Position numbers and translations under genes: made by a program. From the NCBI RefSeq assembly GCF_017301735.1, contig NZ_CP071090.1:1-64000 (forward strand): DNA of 64,000 nucleotides, given 5' to 3'. The notes beneath the pieces were generated by a model, which had not been told where the DNA came from, did no database searches, and worked only from the letters and a program-made list of their open reading frames with translations. Source of the DNA: Pyxidicoccus parkwaysis (GTDB lineage Bacteria > Myxococcota > Myxococcia > Myxococcales > Myxococcaceae). Below, piece by piece: positions 18,237 through 27,170 of the stretch; position 1 is the first letter of the stretch, and the number at the start of each line of letters is the position of its first letter.

Positions 18237-19818
18237 CGAGCAGCTCCTTCAGCGAGTCCAGCGTGTCCGCGTCCTGGGGCTTCTTGTCCGTGCGCCAGCG
18301 GGCGATACGCGGGAAGCGCAGCGCCACACCCGACTTGTGGCGCGGTGAGGCCTGGATGCCCTCGAAGTGCAGCTCGAACACCTGCTCCGGCTCCACCGAG
18401 CGCACCGGTCCGAACTTCTCCTTCGTGTGTCCGCGAATCCACCGGTCGAGCCGGCCAATCTCCTCGTCCGTGAGGCCCGAGTACGCCTTCGTCACCGGCT
18501 GCAGTTCCGTGCCGTTCCACACCGCGAAGGTGTAGTCGGTGTACAGCGACGAGCGCCGGCCATGGCCCGGGTGCGCGTAGAGCAACACCGCGTCCACCGT
18601 GAACGGGTCGATCTTCCACTTCCACCAGTCGCCCCGCTTGCGCCCGGTGAGGTATGCGGAGTCGAGTCGCTTGAGCATGAAGCCCTCGACGTTGCGCTCG
18701 CGCGCCTCGCCTCGCACCCGGGCCAGGTCGTCCCACGTGGCCGCCTGTACCGCAGGAGAGATGGGGAAGCGCGGCCGGTCCTTCATCAGCGCCTCCAGCT
18801 TCGCGCGCCGCTCGCGCAGCGGCAGCTCGCGCACGTCCTTCCCGCCCAGCTCCAGCAAGTCATAGACGATGAAGGCCGCCGGAGCCTCCGCGAGCACCTT
18901 GGGCGTCAGCTTCTGCCGGCCGATGCGCCGCTGGAGCTGTGCGAAGGGCAGGGGCTTGCCGTCCTCGTACGCGAGCACCTCTCCGTCCAGCACCGTGCCC
19001 TCGGGTAGCGCGGCGGCGGCCTCGGTGATTTCGGGGAAGCGCTCGGTGATGAGCTCCTCTCCCCGGCTCCACAGGTACACGCCGCCCTGTCTGCGAATGA
19101 GCTGTCCCCGGATGCCGTCCCACTTCCATTCCACCAGCCAGTCCGTGAGGTCTCCCAGTGACTCGGGTGGCTGCTCCAGCGGTGACGCCAGATAGAACGG
19201 GTAGGGACGCGAGCGGTCTCCATCCGAGACATCCGGCGACACGAGCTGTTTGAAGAAGCCCGGCGTGGGCGTCCACGTCCCCATCAGCCGATGCGCCACG
19301 CTGGGCGGCGGCAGTCCCGCCACCTGCGCCACCGCGCGAATCACCAGCGTCGCGGACACGCCCACGCGCAGCTCGCCGGTGAGCATCTTGTTGAGCAGGA
19401 ACAGCTCGCGCCGGGGCATCGCCCTCCACCACGACACCACGCGCTCTCGCTGCTCCGCGGCGTCCAGGTTCCGCAACGGCAACAGGCGTTGCTCCAGCCA
19501 GACGGAGAGGGGCAGTTCCTCGGGCTCGGTCGGGCGCTCCAGGCTGTCCAGCAGCAGCGCGATGACCTCCGCGAGGTCTCCCACGGAGGCGTAGACCTCC
19601 TCGAAGAGCCAGCCGGGAATGCCTGTCAGTTCCTGCGTCCAGCCCACCAGCAGCTTCGTGGTGAGCAGCCGCTTCAGCTTCTGGCCCGTGAGGAAGTACA
19701 GCGCCCAGGCCGCGTCCTCGGGCGGCGCTTCCTTGAAGTAGCGCACCAGCGCGTCCACCTTCGCGTTGGTGGATGTCGTCTGGTCCAGCGCTTCGTAGAG
19801 GTCCGCCAGTCGCCTCAC
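18223..19818 (-). CDS. ATP-dependent DNA ligase
   Basis: A 531-residue ligase of the bacterial LigB/archaeal type. An N-terminal DNA-binding domain (about 1-200) is followed by the adenylation domain with the active-site lysine in EWKWDGIRGQL (near residue 232), then motif IIIa/IV segments (GTVLDGEVLAYEDGK, EGFMLKRLDSAY) and motif V, WWKWKIDPFTVDAVLLYAH. The OB-fold C-terminal domain ends after SPRHKSGVALRFPRIARWR. It seals nicks using ATP, separate from the NAD-dependent replicative LigA expected elsewhere. It is the second gene of the cassette, 3 bases after the exonuclease gene. Confidence 0.95.
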   Translation of the reverse strand: MRRLADLYEALDQTTSTNAKVDALVRYFKEAPPEDAAWALYFLTGQKLKRLLTTKLLVGWTQELTGIPGWLFEEVYASVGDLAEVIALLLDSLERPTEPEELPLSVWLEQRLLPLRNLDAAEQRERVVSWWRAMPRRELFLLNKMLTGELRVGVSATLVIRAVAQVAGLPPPSVAHRLMGTWTPTPGFFKQLVSPDVSDGDRSRPYPFYLASPLEQPPESLGDLTDWLVEWKWDGIRGQLIRRQGGVYLWSRGEELITERFPEITEAAAALPEGTVLDGEVLAYEDGKPLPFAQLQRRIGRQKLTPKVLAEAPAAFIVYDLLELGGKDVRELPLRERRAKLEALMKDRPRFPISPAVQAATWDDLARVRGEARERNVEGFMLKRLDSAYLTGRKRGDWWKWKIDPFTVDAVLLYAHPGHGRRSSLYTDYTFAVWNGTELQPVTKAYSGLTDEEIGRLDRWIRGHTKEKFGPVRSVEPEQVFELHFEGIQASPRHKSGVALRFPRIARWRTDKKPQDADTLDSLKELLDARQ

Positions 19819-19821
19819 GCG

Positions 19822-20874
19822 TCAGTCCTCCGCCTCGCCCTCGAACGGTGTTGCCAGGGGGGCCGCGTCCACGCCGCCATCCCTCAGGTAGTGCGCCAGC
19901 GGCTCCGAGTAGCCGTGCGTCACCAGCACCCGCTCCGCCCGCGTCTCCGCCACCGTGCGCAACAGGTCCGGCCAGTCCGCGTGGTCCGACAGCACGAAGC
20001 CCCGGTCGAACCCGCGCCTGCGCCGGTTGCCTCGCACCCGCATCCACCCGGACGCGAAGCCCGTCTCGTGCTCGCCGAAGCGGCGCATCCACGTGGAGCC
20101 GCCCGCGCTCGGTGGTGCCAGCACCAGCGCTCCCGCGAAGGACGTTCCCTTCTCCACCTCCGACACCAACTGCGTGGGCAGCATGTGCACGCCTGCCTCG
20201 CGATACGCCTCGACGAGGCTGTTGAGGGCGCCGTGCACGAAGACGGGCCGGTCCGTCAGCCGCGCCAATTCCGCGAGGATGCGCTGCGCCTTGCCCAGCG
20301 CGTAGCAGAACAGCACCGCGGAGCGTCCCGACTCGCGGTTGGTGTGCCACCACTTCAGGATGTCCTCCGCCACGAGGCGCGTGTCATCCCAGCGGTAGAT
20401 GGGCAGGCCGAACGTTGCCTCGGTGATGAAGGTGTCGCAGCGCACCACCTCGAACGGCGCGCACGTCGGATCCGGCGCGCGCTTGTAGTCGCCGGACACC
20501 ACCCAGACCTCGCCCTTGTGCTCGATGCGAATCTGCGCGCTGCCCAGCACGTGGCCCGCGGGGTGGAAGCTCACGGTGACGTCGTTGAGCGTCAGCCGCT
20601 CGCCGTACTCCAGCGTGTCGATGACGGCGTCCGCGCCCAGCCGGCGGTGCAGCAGGCTCTCGCCTGCTCGGGCGCCCAGGTAGCGGCGGCTGCCGCTGCG
20701 TGCATGGTCCCCGTGGGCGTGGGTGATGAGGGCCCGCTCCACGGGCCGCCACGGGTCGATGTGGAAGTCCCCGGGAGCGCAATAGAGCCCCTGCGGTGTC
20801 ACAGTGATGAGCGGAGAGGGATTCGTGGTGCTCAAAGCCTCATTCAGATAGCGAGGCCACCCGAGGGTGACCAC
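19822..20874 (-). CDS. Ligase-associated DNA exonuclease (beta-lactamase fold)
   Basis: A metallo-beta-lactamase/beta-CASP protein related to SNM1/Artemis nucleases. The metal site THAHGDHARSG is near residue 50, and DYKRAPDP, FITEATFG and LVTHGYSEPLAHYLRD follow, as in the ligase-associated exonuclease family. The GTG at 20874 gives 350 residues and has GGAGG 13 bases upstream. A TTG at 20835 with GAGG 5 bases upstream would give a product starting STTNPSPLITVTPQGLYCAP, which fits homologues slightly better. It is first in the cassette, so the promoter should lie between it and the divergent SH3 gene. Confidence 0.9.
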   Translation of the reverse strand: MVTLGWPRYLNEALSTTNPSPLITVTPQGLYCAPGDFHIDPWRPVERALITHAHGDHARSGSRRYLGARAGESLLHRRLGADAVIDTLEYGERLTLNDVTVSFHPAGHVLGSAQIRIEHKGEVWVVSGDYKRAPDPTCAPFEVVRCDTFITEATFGLPIYRWDDTRLVAEDILKWWHTNRESGRSAVLFCYALGKAQRILAELARLTDRPVFVHGALNSLVEAYREAGVHMLPTQLVSEVEKGTSFAGALVLAPPSAGGSTWMRRFGEHETGFASGWMRVRGNRRRRGFDRGFVLSDHADWPDLLRTVAETRAERVLVTHGYSEPLAHYLRDGGVDAAPLATPFEGEAED

Positions 20875-21037
20875 CCGAGGTGTGTCTCCTCCCTACGGGC
20901 CATTGCCTACTGGCATGCCCCTCTGGCACTCACGTGTCACAAGGGGCGCGAGGAGGGCCCTGGGGAATATCCCGTCCCCTTGGATGCCGTTGCCGGACGT
21001 GGGATGACACCAGCACCTCCAGCCTGGATGCCTTCGC

Positions 21038-21967
21038 ATGACGCCTGCCCTGTTGCTCTCGCTGGTTCTCACCCAGTCGCCCGAGCTCGAGCTCCACTAC
21101 ACGGCCACCTCCCTGCAGGAGGGCGCGGACCCGGCGAAGCGCGCGCTGGACAGCTATGACTTCACGCAGTTCGAGCCGTCCGGAAAGACGGAGCACCTCT
21201 ACGTGGGCGTGGACGAGGCCAACCTCCGCCAGACCGCCGCCGCGGATGGGGCCGTCGTCACCACGCTGCCGCTGGGCGCCGCCGTGCGCGTGCTCGAGCG
21301 CGCCCCGGAGCGCCTCAAGGTGGGCGAGTACGTCAACCACTGGTACCACGTGGAGTACGTCGACCCGCAGGGCAACAAGGTGCTCACGGGCTGGCTCTTC
21401 GGCAACACGCTCACGCCGTTCCGCTTCGAGGGCGACTTCGACAACGACGGCGAGCAGGAGGTTGCCACGGTGGTGATGAGCAACGACTTCAAGATTCGCG
21501 TCCGCGTGCTGGAGCCGAACGTGAAGCCGCCCCGCCGCGTCAGCAGCGTGGACATCGTGCCCGCGGGCCAGGCCTACATGAGCGTGGACGGCGGAGCCGC
21601 GAAGGTGACGCTCGTGCCGGCGAAGACGGCGGGGCTCGCGCTGGTACAGGTGGACTCCGCGCCCGAGGCGTGCAGCGACTACAGCACCACGTACGTGAGC
21701 TACACGGTGCCGGGGAACAAGAAGGGTGTGCTGGGCAAGGCGAAGCTGGCGCTGGAGGTGTCGGGGCTGTCAGACCCGCCGAACATCTCCTCGTACAAGG
21801 TGACCTTCCAGCCGAAGCAGCAGGGCCTCACGGTGGTCCGGACGAACAGTGAGGAGGACGAGTCGGGCAAGGAAGTGAAGACGACGGAGCGCACGAAGTA
21901 CAAGCTCGCCGATGGCGTCTTCTCCGAGGTGAAGGCCTCGGGCGCCATGGCGGAAACGAAGCCCTAG
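21038..21967 (+). CDS. Secreted SH3-type domain protein
   Basis: A 309-residue exported protein with a short signal peptide (MTPALLLSLVLTQS). Residues about 50-130 look like a bacterial SH3 domain: a LYVGVDEANLRQTAAADG strand followed by TTLPLGAAVRVLER and a GWLFGNTL end. The rest is beta-rich without a clear family and contains FDNDGEQEVATVV, a calcium-loop-like segment. Such SH3 proteins bind cell-wall peptides or act as envelope modules. It precedes trpE by 16 bases on the same strand and may share its transcript, though no functional link is evident. Confidence 0.75.
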   Translation: MTPALLLSLVLTQSPELELHYTATSLQEGADPAKRALDSYDFTQFEPSGKTEHLYVGVDEANLRQTAAADGAVVTTLPLGAAVRVLERAPERLKVGEYVNHWYHVEYVDPQGNKVLTGWLFGNTLTPFRFEGDFDNDGEQEVATVVMSNDFKIRVRVLEPNVKPPRRVSSVDIVPAGQAYMSVDGGAAKVTLVPAKTAGLALVQVDSAPEACSDYSTTYVSYTVPGNKKGVLGKAKLALEVSGLSDPPNISSYKVTFQPKQQGLTVVRTNSEEDESGKEVKTTERTKYKLADGVFSEVKASGAMAETKP

Positions 21968-21983
21968 AAGGGCAGAGCCAGTC

Positions 21984-23483
21984 ATGAAGATGGATGCACA
22001 GGAGCGGAAGTCGGCCTATCGCCAGCTCGCGGAGAAGGGCGAGGCGGTGCCGGTGTCGGTGGAGCTGCCGGCGGACCTGGATACGCCGCTGTCGGCGTAC
22101 CTGAAGCTGGGCGGAGGCTCGCGCGGCTTCATCCTCGAGTCCTGCTACGGCGGGGAGCGCTTCGGGCGCTACAGCCACGTGGGCTCGCAGCCGGCCGGGC
22201 GCGTGCGCCTGGACGCCACCGGAGCCACGTTGTGGCGTGGCTCACGCGAGGAACGCCGTGAAGGCAAGCCCCTGGACGTCCTGCGCACGTTGTGGCGCGA
22301 GCTCGCCGTCGCGCGTCTTCCTGGCGAGGCTCCGTTCCTGGGCGGGCTCGTCGGCTACATGGGCTACAACTGCTTCTCTTGGCTGGAGCCCACCGTGCCG
22401 GACCGGCACACGCACGACACCTCCTTCCCCGACTCGGAATGGCTGGTGTGCGAGGACTTCGTCACCCATGACTCGCGCACGGGCACGCTGAAGGCCACCG
22501 CCATTGCACGGCCTTCGCTGCACGGCAGCGCGGCCGCCGCGTTGAAGGACGCGGAGGAGCGCGCGCAGGTTCTGGCGGACAAGCTCCTCAAACCGCTGCC
22601 TCCGGAGGCGTATGCGCCGGGCCCTCGCATGCGCGGTGACGCGGCGCCTGTCGCGTGCTGGGACCGTGCCGGCTACGAGGCCGCGGTGGAGCGCGCGAAG
22701 GAATACATCCGCGCGGGAGACATCTTCCAGGTGGTGCTCGCGCGGCGCTTCGAGGCTCGCGGTGCGCCTCCGCCGCTGTCGCTCTACCGGGCGCTGCGGC
22801 GCGTGAATCCGTCGCCGTACCTCTTCCTGGTGGAGCTGGGCGAGGCGCGTGCGCTGGTGGGCGCTTCTCCGGAGCTGCTCGTGCAGGTGCGCGACGGGGA
22901 CGTGGTGGTGCGGCCGCTGGCGGGCACCCGCCGCCGTGGCGCCACCGAGGCCGAGGACCTGGCGCTGGAGAAGGAGCTCCTCGCCGACGAGAAGGAGCTG
23001 GCCGAGCACGTGATGCTCGTGGACCTGGGCCGCAACGACGTGGGCCGCGTGGCGGCGCCGGGCTCGGTGCGCGTCGAGGACATGAAGGTCATCGAGCGCT
23101 ACAGCCACGTGATGCACATCGTCTCGCAGGTGCGCGGGAAGCTGGACGCGAAGTACGACGCGCTGGACGCACTGGCCAGCACGTTCCCCGCGGGCACGGT
23201 GTCGGGCGCTCCGAAGATTCGCGCGATGCAGATCATCGACGAATTGGAGCCGCAGCGGCGCGGGCCGTACGCGGGCGCGGTGGGCTACCTGTCCTTCTGC
23301 GGCACGCTGGACGTGGCCATTGCCCTGCGCACGTTCTTCGTGGACGGCGACAGGACGATGTGGACCTCGGGCGCGGGCCTGGTGGCGGACTCGGTGCCGT
23401 CGAAGGAGGCGGACGAGACGGAGGCCAAGGCCGGTGCCATGGCCGCCGCGCTCCGCCTGGCTCGCGAGGGAGGTGGCCGGTGA
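21984..23483 (+). CDS. trpE: Anthranilate synthase component I
   Basis: A 499-residue chorismate-binding enzyme that makes anthranilate from chorismate with ammonia delivered by TrpG. The N-terminal regulatory region includes LESCYGGERFGRYSHVGSQP (about 48-67), containing the LLES-like tryptophan-binding motif. The C-terminal catalytic blocks include QVVLARRFEA, PSPYLFLVELG, GASPELLVQ, PLAGTRRRG and DLGRNDVGRV. A second in-frame ATG at 21990 is an equally good start. The stop overlaps the trpG GTG by 3-4 bases. It is apart from the other trp genes, about 5 kb away on the opposite strand. Confidence 0.96.
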   Translation: MKMDAQERKSAYRQLAEKGEAVPVSVELPADLDTPLSAYLKLGGGSRGFILESCYGGERFGRYSHVGSQPAGRVRLDATGATLWRGSREERREGKPLDVLRTLWRELAVARLPGEAPFLGGLVGYMGYNCFSWLEPTVPDRHTHDTSFPDSEWLVCEDFVTHDSRTGTLKATAIARPSLHGSAAAALKDAEERAQVLADKLLKPLPPEAYAPGPRMRGDAAPVACWDRAGYEAAVERAKEYIRAGDIFQVVLARRFEARGAPPPLSLYRALRRVNPSPYLFLVELGEARALVGASPELLVQVRDGDVVVRPLAGTRRRGATEAEDLALEKELLADEKELAEHVMLVDLGRNDVGRVAAPGSVRVEDMKVIERYSHVMHIVSQVRGKLDAKYDALDALASTFPAGTVSGAPKIRAMQIIDELEPQRRGPYAGAVGYLSFCGTLDVAIALRTFFVDGDRTMWTSGAGLVADSVPSKEADETEAKAGAMAAALRLAREGGGR

Positions 23484-24043
23484 TTCTCGTCATCGACAAC
23501 TACGACTCGTTCACCTTCAACCTCGTGCAGCTGCTCTACACGCTGGGCGCCGAGGTGAAGGTGGTGCGCAATGACGCGCTGGACGTCGCGGGCGTCGCGG
23601 CGGCCGGGGCTTCGCACTTGGTGATTTCTCCGGGGCCGTGCACGCCGCACGAGGCGGGTGTCAGCGTCGCGGCGATTGCCAAGTCTCGCGTGCCGGTGCT
23701 GGGCGTGTGCCTGGGACATCAGTCCATTGGCGCGGCGTTCGGCGGCAAGGTGATTCGCGCTCCGGAGCCGGTGCATGGGAAGGCGGCTCAGATTCGCCAC
23801 GGGGACACGGGTGTGTTCACCGGGGTGAGCCAGGGCTTCACGGCGGCGCGGTACCACTCGCTCATCGTCGAAGCGTCCACGCTGCCGGCGGAATTGGAGG
23901 CGACGGCGTGGAGTCAGGATGGGCTCATCATGGCGCTGCGTCACCGCACGCGGCCCGTGGTGGGCTTCCAGTTCCATCCCGAGAGTGTGCTGACTCCCGA
24001 GGGGCCGAAGCTGGTGAAGAACTTCCTCGACGGGAGACTGTAA
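23480..24043 (+). CDS. trpG: Anthranilate synthase component II (glutamine amidotransferase)
   Basis: A 187-residue class I glutamine amidotransferase that supplies ammonia to TrpE, and possibly also to aminodeoxychorismate synthase. The nucleophile elbow GVCLGHQSIGAAFGG contains the catalytic Cys, and the His/Glu pair lies in FQFHPESVLTPEG. The N-terminus ILVIDNYDSFTFNLVQLL is typical. The GTG start at 23480 overlaps the trpE stop (GTGA), indicating translational coupling and 1:1 production. Confidence 0.96.
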   Translation: MILVIDNYDSFTFNLVQLLYTLGAEVKVVRNDALDVAGVAAAGASHLVISPGPCTPHEAGVSVAAIAKSRVPVLGVCLGHQSIGAAFGGKVIRAPEPVHGKAAQIRHGDTGVFTGVSQGFTAARYHSLIVEASTLPAELEATAWSQDGLIMALRHRTRPVVGFQFHPESVLTPEGPKLVKNFLDGRL

Positions 24044-24053
24044 CCGTCTCGGG

Positions 24054-24080
24054 CCGGAGCCTCCTGTCCGGGGGCTCCGG
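24054..24080. terminator. Terminator between trpG and the convergent phosphatase
   Basis: An 8-bp stem, CCGGAGCC (24054-24061) and GGCTCCGG (24073-24080), with an 11-base loop lies 10 bases past the trpG stop and before the stop of the convergent gene. It has no U-tract, as is usual in this GC-rich DNA. Confidence 0.5.
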
Positions 24081-24095
24081 TACGGCGCTCCGGGC

Positions 24096-24701
24096 TCACA
24101 TCTTCAGGTGCGTCATGTCGTTCCAGGTGACGATGACGGGCTGAGTGCCGTCACCGTCGAGGCTGAGGACGCTGATGGACGCGGTGCCCAGCATGAACAT
24201 CCGCCCGCATTCCGGAGACAGGTCCAGCCACCGTGCCGCCAGCACTCGCAGCAGGTGGCCGTGGGCGAAGATGAGCACGTCTCCCTTCACCGCACAGGCC
24301 TCCGCGATGACGCGCTCCACGCGGGCGCCCACATGCGCGGCCGTCTCTCCGTTGGGCGCTCCGTCCTTCCAGAGCGCCCAGCCCGGGCGCTCCTTGCGGA
24401 TGTCGTCTCCGGTGATGCCCTCGTAGTCGCCGTAGTCCCACTCCATGAGGTCATCGCGCTTCTGGGCCACGTCGCCGAAGCCGGCGAGCGCGCACGTCTC
24501 GGCCGCTCGGCTCAGCGGGCTCGTCCACACCTGGGCGAAGTTCCAGGCCTTCAGCGGCTCCGCGAGCAGCCGGCCCATTCTCCTCCCGTCTTCGAGCAGC
24601 GGCACGTCCGTGCGGCCCGTGTGCTGGCCGCTGCGGCTCCAGGCCGTCTCACCGTGACGGACGAGCACAATCTGGGGACCTCGGGTCTTCATGGCGTGCA
24701 T
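24096..24701 (-). CDS. Histidine phosphatase family protein
   Basis: A 201-residue phosphoglycerate mutase-like phosphatase. The RHG motif is LVRHGETAWSRSGQHTGRTD (about 13-32) with the phosphate-accepting His. SPLSRAAETC, MEWDYGDYEG and FAHGHLLRVLAARWL with the second catalytic His follow. The GDYEG segment and overall size resemble broad-specificity phosphatases of the Pho/CobC branch rather than glycolytic mutase. ATG codons at 24701 and 24692 are both possible and neither has a strong ribosome site. The substrate cannot be read from sequence. Confidence 0.88.
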   Translation of the reverse strand: MHAMKTRGPQIVLVRHGETAWSRSGQHTGRTDVPLLEDGRRMGRLLAEPLKAWNFAQVWTSPLSRAAETCALAGFGDVAQKRDDLMEWDYGDYEGITGDDIRKERPGWALWKDGAPNGETAAHVGARVERVIAEACAVKGDVLIFAHGHLLRVLAARWLDLSPECGRMFMLGTASISVLSLDGDGTQPVIVTWNDMTHLKM

Positions 24702-24894
24702 CGTGCCAGAGGGAGCCTCGTGGCACTCGGGTCTTCACCTGGGAGCGCATGAGGCTGGACAGTCCGTGTCATTCGTCACCCGGTGGTTCGTCGCGCAGTG
24801 GATGACAAATACGCTTCCGCACGGGACGCCTGTATCCTCGGCGCCATTTCTCTCCGAGCCGCCATCAAGGCTCCCCTGTGAAGGAGCGCTCCAC

Positions 24895-26877
24895 TTGAAC
24901 GCCGTCACGTCTTCCCAACCGAAGGAGATCACCCTGCGTGGGGTGGTCCTCGGGGTCCTCATCACGCTGGTGTTCACCGCGGCGCAGGTCTACCTGGGCC
25001 TGAAGGTCGGCCTCACGTTCGCGACCTCCATCCCCGCGGCGGTCATCTCGATGGCGCTCCTGAGTGCCTTCAAGGACGCCACCATCCAGGAGAACAACAT
25101 CGTCCAGACGCTGGCCTCGTCGGCGGGGACGCTCGCTTCCGTCATCTTCGTCCTGCCCGGCCTGCTCATGACGGGCTGGTGGAGTGACGTGCCGTTCTGG
25201 CCGACGTTCGGCGCGTGTGCCATCGGCGGCGTGCTCGGGGTGATGTACACCGTGCCGCTGCGCCGCGCGCTGGTCTCCGGCTCCGACCTTCCCTATCCCG
25301 AGGGCGTGGCGGCCGCCGAGGTGCTCAAGGTCGGCACCTCCTCGCGCTCCGGCGCCACTGAAGGCAAGGCCGGCCTCATGTCCGTCATCTGGGGCAGCAT
25401 CGCCTCGGCCCTGTTCGCCGCGGCGGCCGCCGCGAAGCTGATGGCCGGTGAGGTGGCCGGGTACTTCCGGGTGGGCGGTGGCGCCACCGGCATCGGTGCC
25501 GCCAGCTCGCTGGCGCTCATCGGCGCGGGACACCTGATGGGCATTACGGTGGGCATCGCGATGCTGGCCGGCCTGGTGATTGCGTGGGGCATCCTGGTTC
25601 CGGTCCTCACGTCCATGACCCCGATGCCGGGCGCCACGGCGGCGGAGCACGCGCTGCGCGTCTGGAGCACCCAGGTGCGCATGCTCGGAGCCGGCGCCAT
25701 CGGCGCGGCGGCCATCGTCACCCTGGCGGGGCTGGCGAAGCCGGTCATCGGGGGTCTGCGGTCCGCCCTGGAGGCGGCGCGGCGCGCAAAGACGCAGGGA
25801 CAGGCGCTCGACCGCACGGAGCAGGACCTTCCCATCCGCACGGTGGGGCTGGTGACGCTGCTCTGCCTGGTGCCGGCCGGCTGGCTTTTGGGGAGCTTCC
25901 TCCAGGGCACCGTCCTGGCGAACCTGAGCGTGCCGCTGGTCGCCGTGGGCATCGGCTACGTCCTGCTCGCCGGCATCTGCGCCGCCGCCGTCTGCGGCTA
26001 CATGGCCGGACTCATCGGCTCGTCGAACTCGCCTGTCTCGGGCATCGCCATCCTCACCATCCTGGGCGCCGCGCTCAGCGTCGGCGTCGTCGGGCGGCAA
26101 GTGACGGGGCCCGAGGTGGCCCCCGCATTGGTGGCGTTCGCGCTGTTCGTCACCACGGTGGTGTTGGCTGTGGCGGTCATCGGCAATGACAACCTGCAGG
26201 ACCTCAAGACGGGCCAGTTGGTGGATGCGACGCCCTGGAAGCAGCAGGTGGCCCTGCTCATCGGCGTGGTCGCTGGCTCGGCCGTGGTGCCTCCCGTGCT
26301 GGCGCTGCTGAACCGGGCCTATGGCTTCGCGGGCGCGCCCAACGCGAATGCCATCTCAGCGCAGCCGCTGGCGGCGCCGCAGGCGACCCTGATTTCAACC
26401 CTGGCCAAGGGCGTGATTGGTGGCGACCTGCGGTGGGACCTCGTGCTGTGGGGCGCCGCGCTCGGCCTGGCCCTGGTCGTCATCAACTTCGTGGTGAAGA
26501 AGGTCAGCAAGGACCGCTACAGCCTGCCGCCGCTGGGTGTGGGGCTCGCCATCTACCTGCCCAGCGCCGTCACGGCGCCGGTGGTCGTGGGCGCGCTGGC
26601 GGGTTGGGCCTTCGAGCGCGCGGCGAGCAAGCAGAGCTGGGGCGAGCCCGCCAAGCGTCTGGGCGTGCTCATCATGTCTGGCTTCATCGTGGGCGAGAGC
26701 CTGTTCAACGTCGCGCTGGCGGGATTGATTGTCTCGACGGGCAAGGGCGAGCCGCTGGCCATCTCGAACGAGATGGGTGAGGTCACGACCATGGTCATCG
26801 CCCTGGTGCTCGGCATCATCGCGGTGGGCGGGCTGTACCGCTGGGCGGCGCGGACGGCGTTGCGTATCTCGACCTGA
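24895..26877 (+). CDS. OPT-family oligopeptide/metal-chelate transporter
   Basis: A 660-residue transporter with 14-16 predicted helices. The start is taken as the TTG at 24895 because GGAG lies 8 bases upstream and the product begins just before the typical EITLRGVVLGVLITLVFTAA. Family motifs include GLTFATSIPAAVISMALL, NNIVQTLASSAGTLASVIFV (the NIVQT motif) and GLIGSSNSPVSGIAILTI. OPT proteins of this prokaryotic branch import small peptides or metal-chelator complexes, probably with protons. It stands alone, divergent from the phosphatase gene. Confidence 0.92.
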   Translation: MNAVTSSQPKEITLRGVVLGVLITLVFTAAQVYLGLKVGLTFATSIPAAVISMALLSAFKDATIQENNIVQTLASSAGTLASVIFVLPGLLMTGWWSDVPFWPTFGACAIGGVLGVMYTVPLRRALVSGSDLPYPEGVAAAEVLKVGTSSRSGATEGKAGLMSVIWGSIASALFAAAAAAKLMAGEVAGYFRVGGGATGIGAASSLALIGAGHLMGITVGIAMLAGLVIAWGILVPVLTSMTPMPGATAAEHALRVWSTQVRMLGAGAIGAAAIVTLAGLAKPVIGGLRSALEAARRAKTQGQALDRTEQDLPIRTVGLVTLLCLVPAGWLLGSFLQGTVLANLSVPLVAVGIGYVLLAGICAAAVCGYMAGLIGSSNSPVSGIAILTILGAALSVGVVGRQVTGPEVAPALVAFALFVTTVVLAVAVIGNDNLQDLKTGQLVDATPWKQQVALLIGVVAGSAVVPPVLALLNRAYGFAGAPNANAISAQPLAAPQATLISTLAKGVIGGDLRWDLVLWGAALGLALVVINFVVKKVSKDRYSLPPLGVGLAIYLPSAVTAPVVVGALAGWAFERAASKQSWGEPAKRLGVLIMSGFIVGESLFNVALAGLIVSTGKGEPLAISNEMGEVTTMVIALVLGIIAVGGLYRWAARTALRIST

Positions 26878-27170
26878 GTGCGGGCCCTGCTCCATGCATC
26901 CCAAATGAAGGGCGGCAGCGTGCGCGGAGGTACTGCCGGGCGTAGGGCACTCGCCCCGTCCGGGGCGCCGGAGGACTTCCGCCATCGACTGCTCGCGTTC
27001 CTGGACGGGCGCTGAACCGCCATGGGTTGAAACACGAATGAGCCCTGACGCTTCGCTGCGCCAGCGGGGTAACGCAATGAGCCATTTAATATAGATTTTC
27101 TTGATTTCATGTTTTTGGCGGTTTTGTGCTCTGGTTCTTGCCCGTCTCTTTCCTGCTCCAGGAGGACGCG
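26878..27170. other. Intergenic region with AT-rich promoter-like stretch
   Basis: 293 bases between the OPT gene and the next lipoprotein gene. Bases about 27080-27125 are strikingly AT-rich for this genome (TTTAATATAGATTTTCTTGA) and lie directly upstream of the lipoprotein gene, so they probably contain its promoter; exact -35/-10 hexamers are ambiguous. A 36-codon open frame (26905-27015) ending APEDFRHRLLAFLDGR resembles the tail of a lost gene but is too short to call. Confidence 0.45.

Noticed and set aside
20850..20880. Regulatory direct repeat CCACCCGAGG x2 near the exonuclease start
   Set aside because: The repeat falls across the probable first codons of the gene and is only 10 bases long; not distinguishable from chance.
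26905..27015. 36-codon plus-strand frame ending in APEDFRHRLLAFLDGR
   Set aside because: It looks like the tail of a decayed hydrolase-type gene but is too short, lacks a ribosome site and has no matching upstream part.
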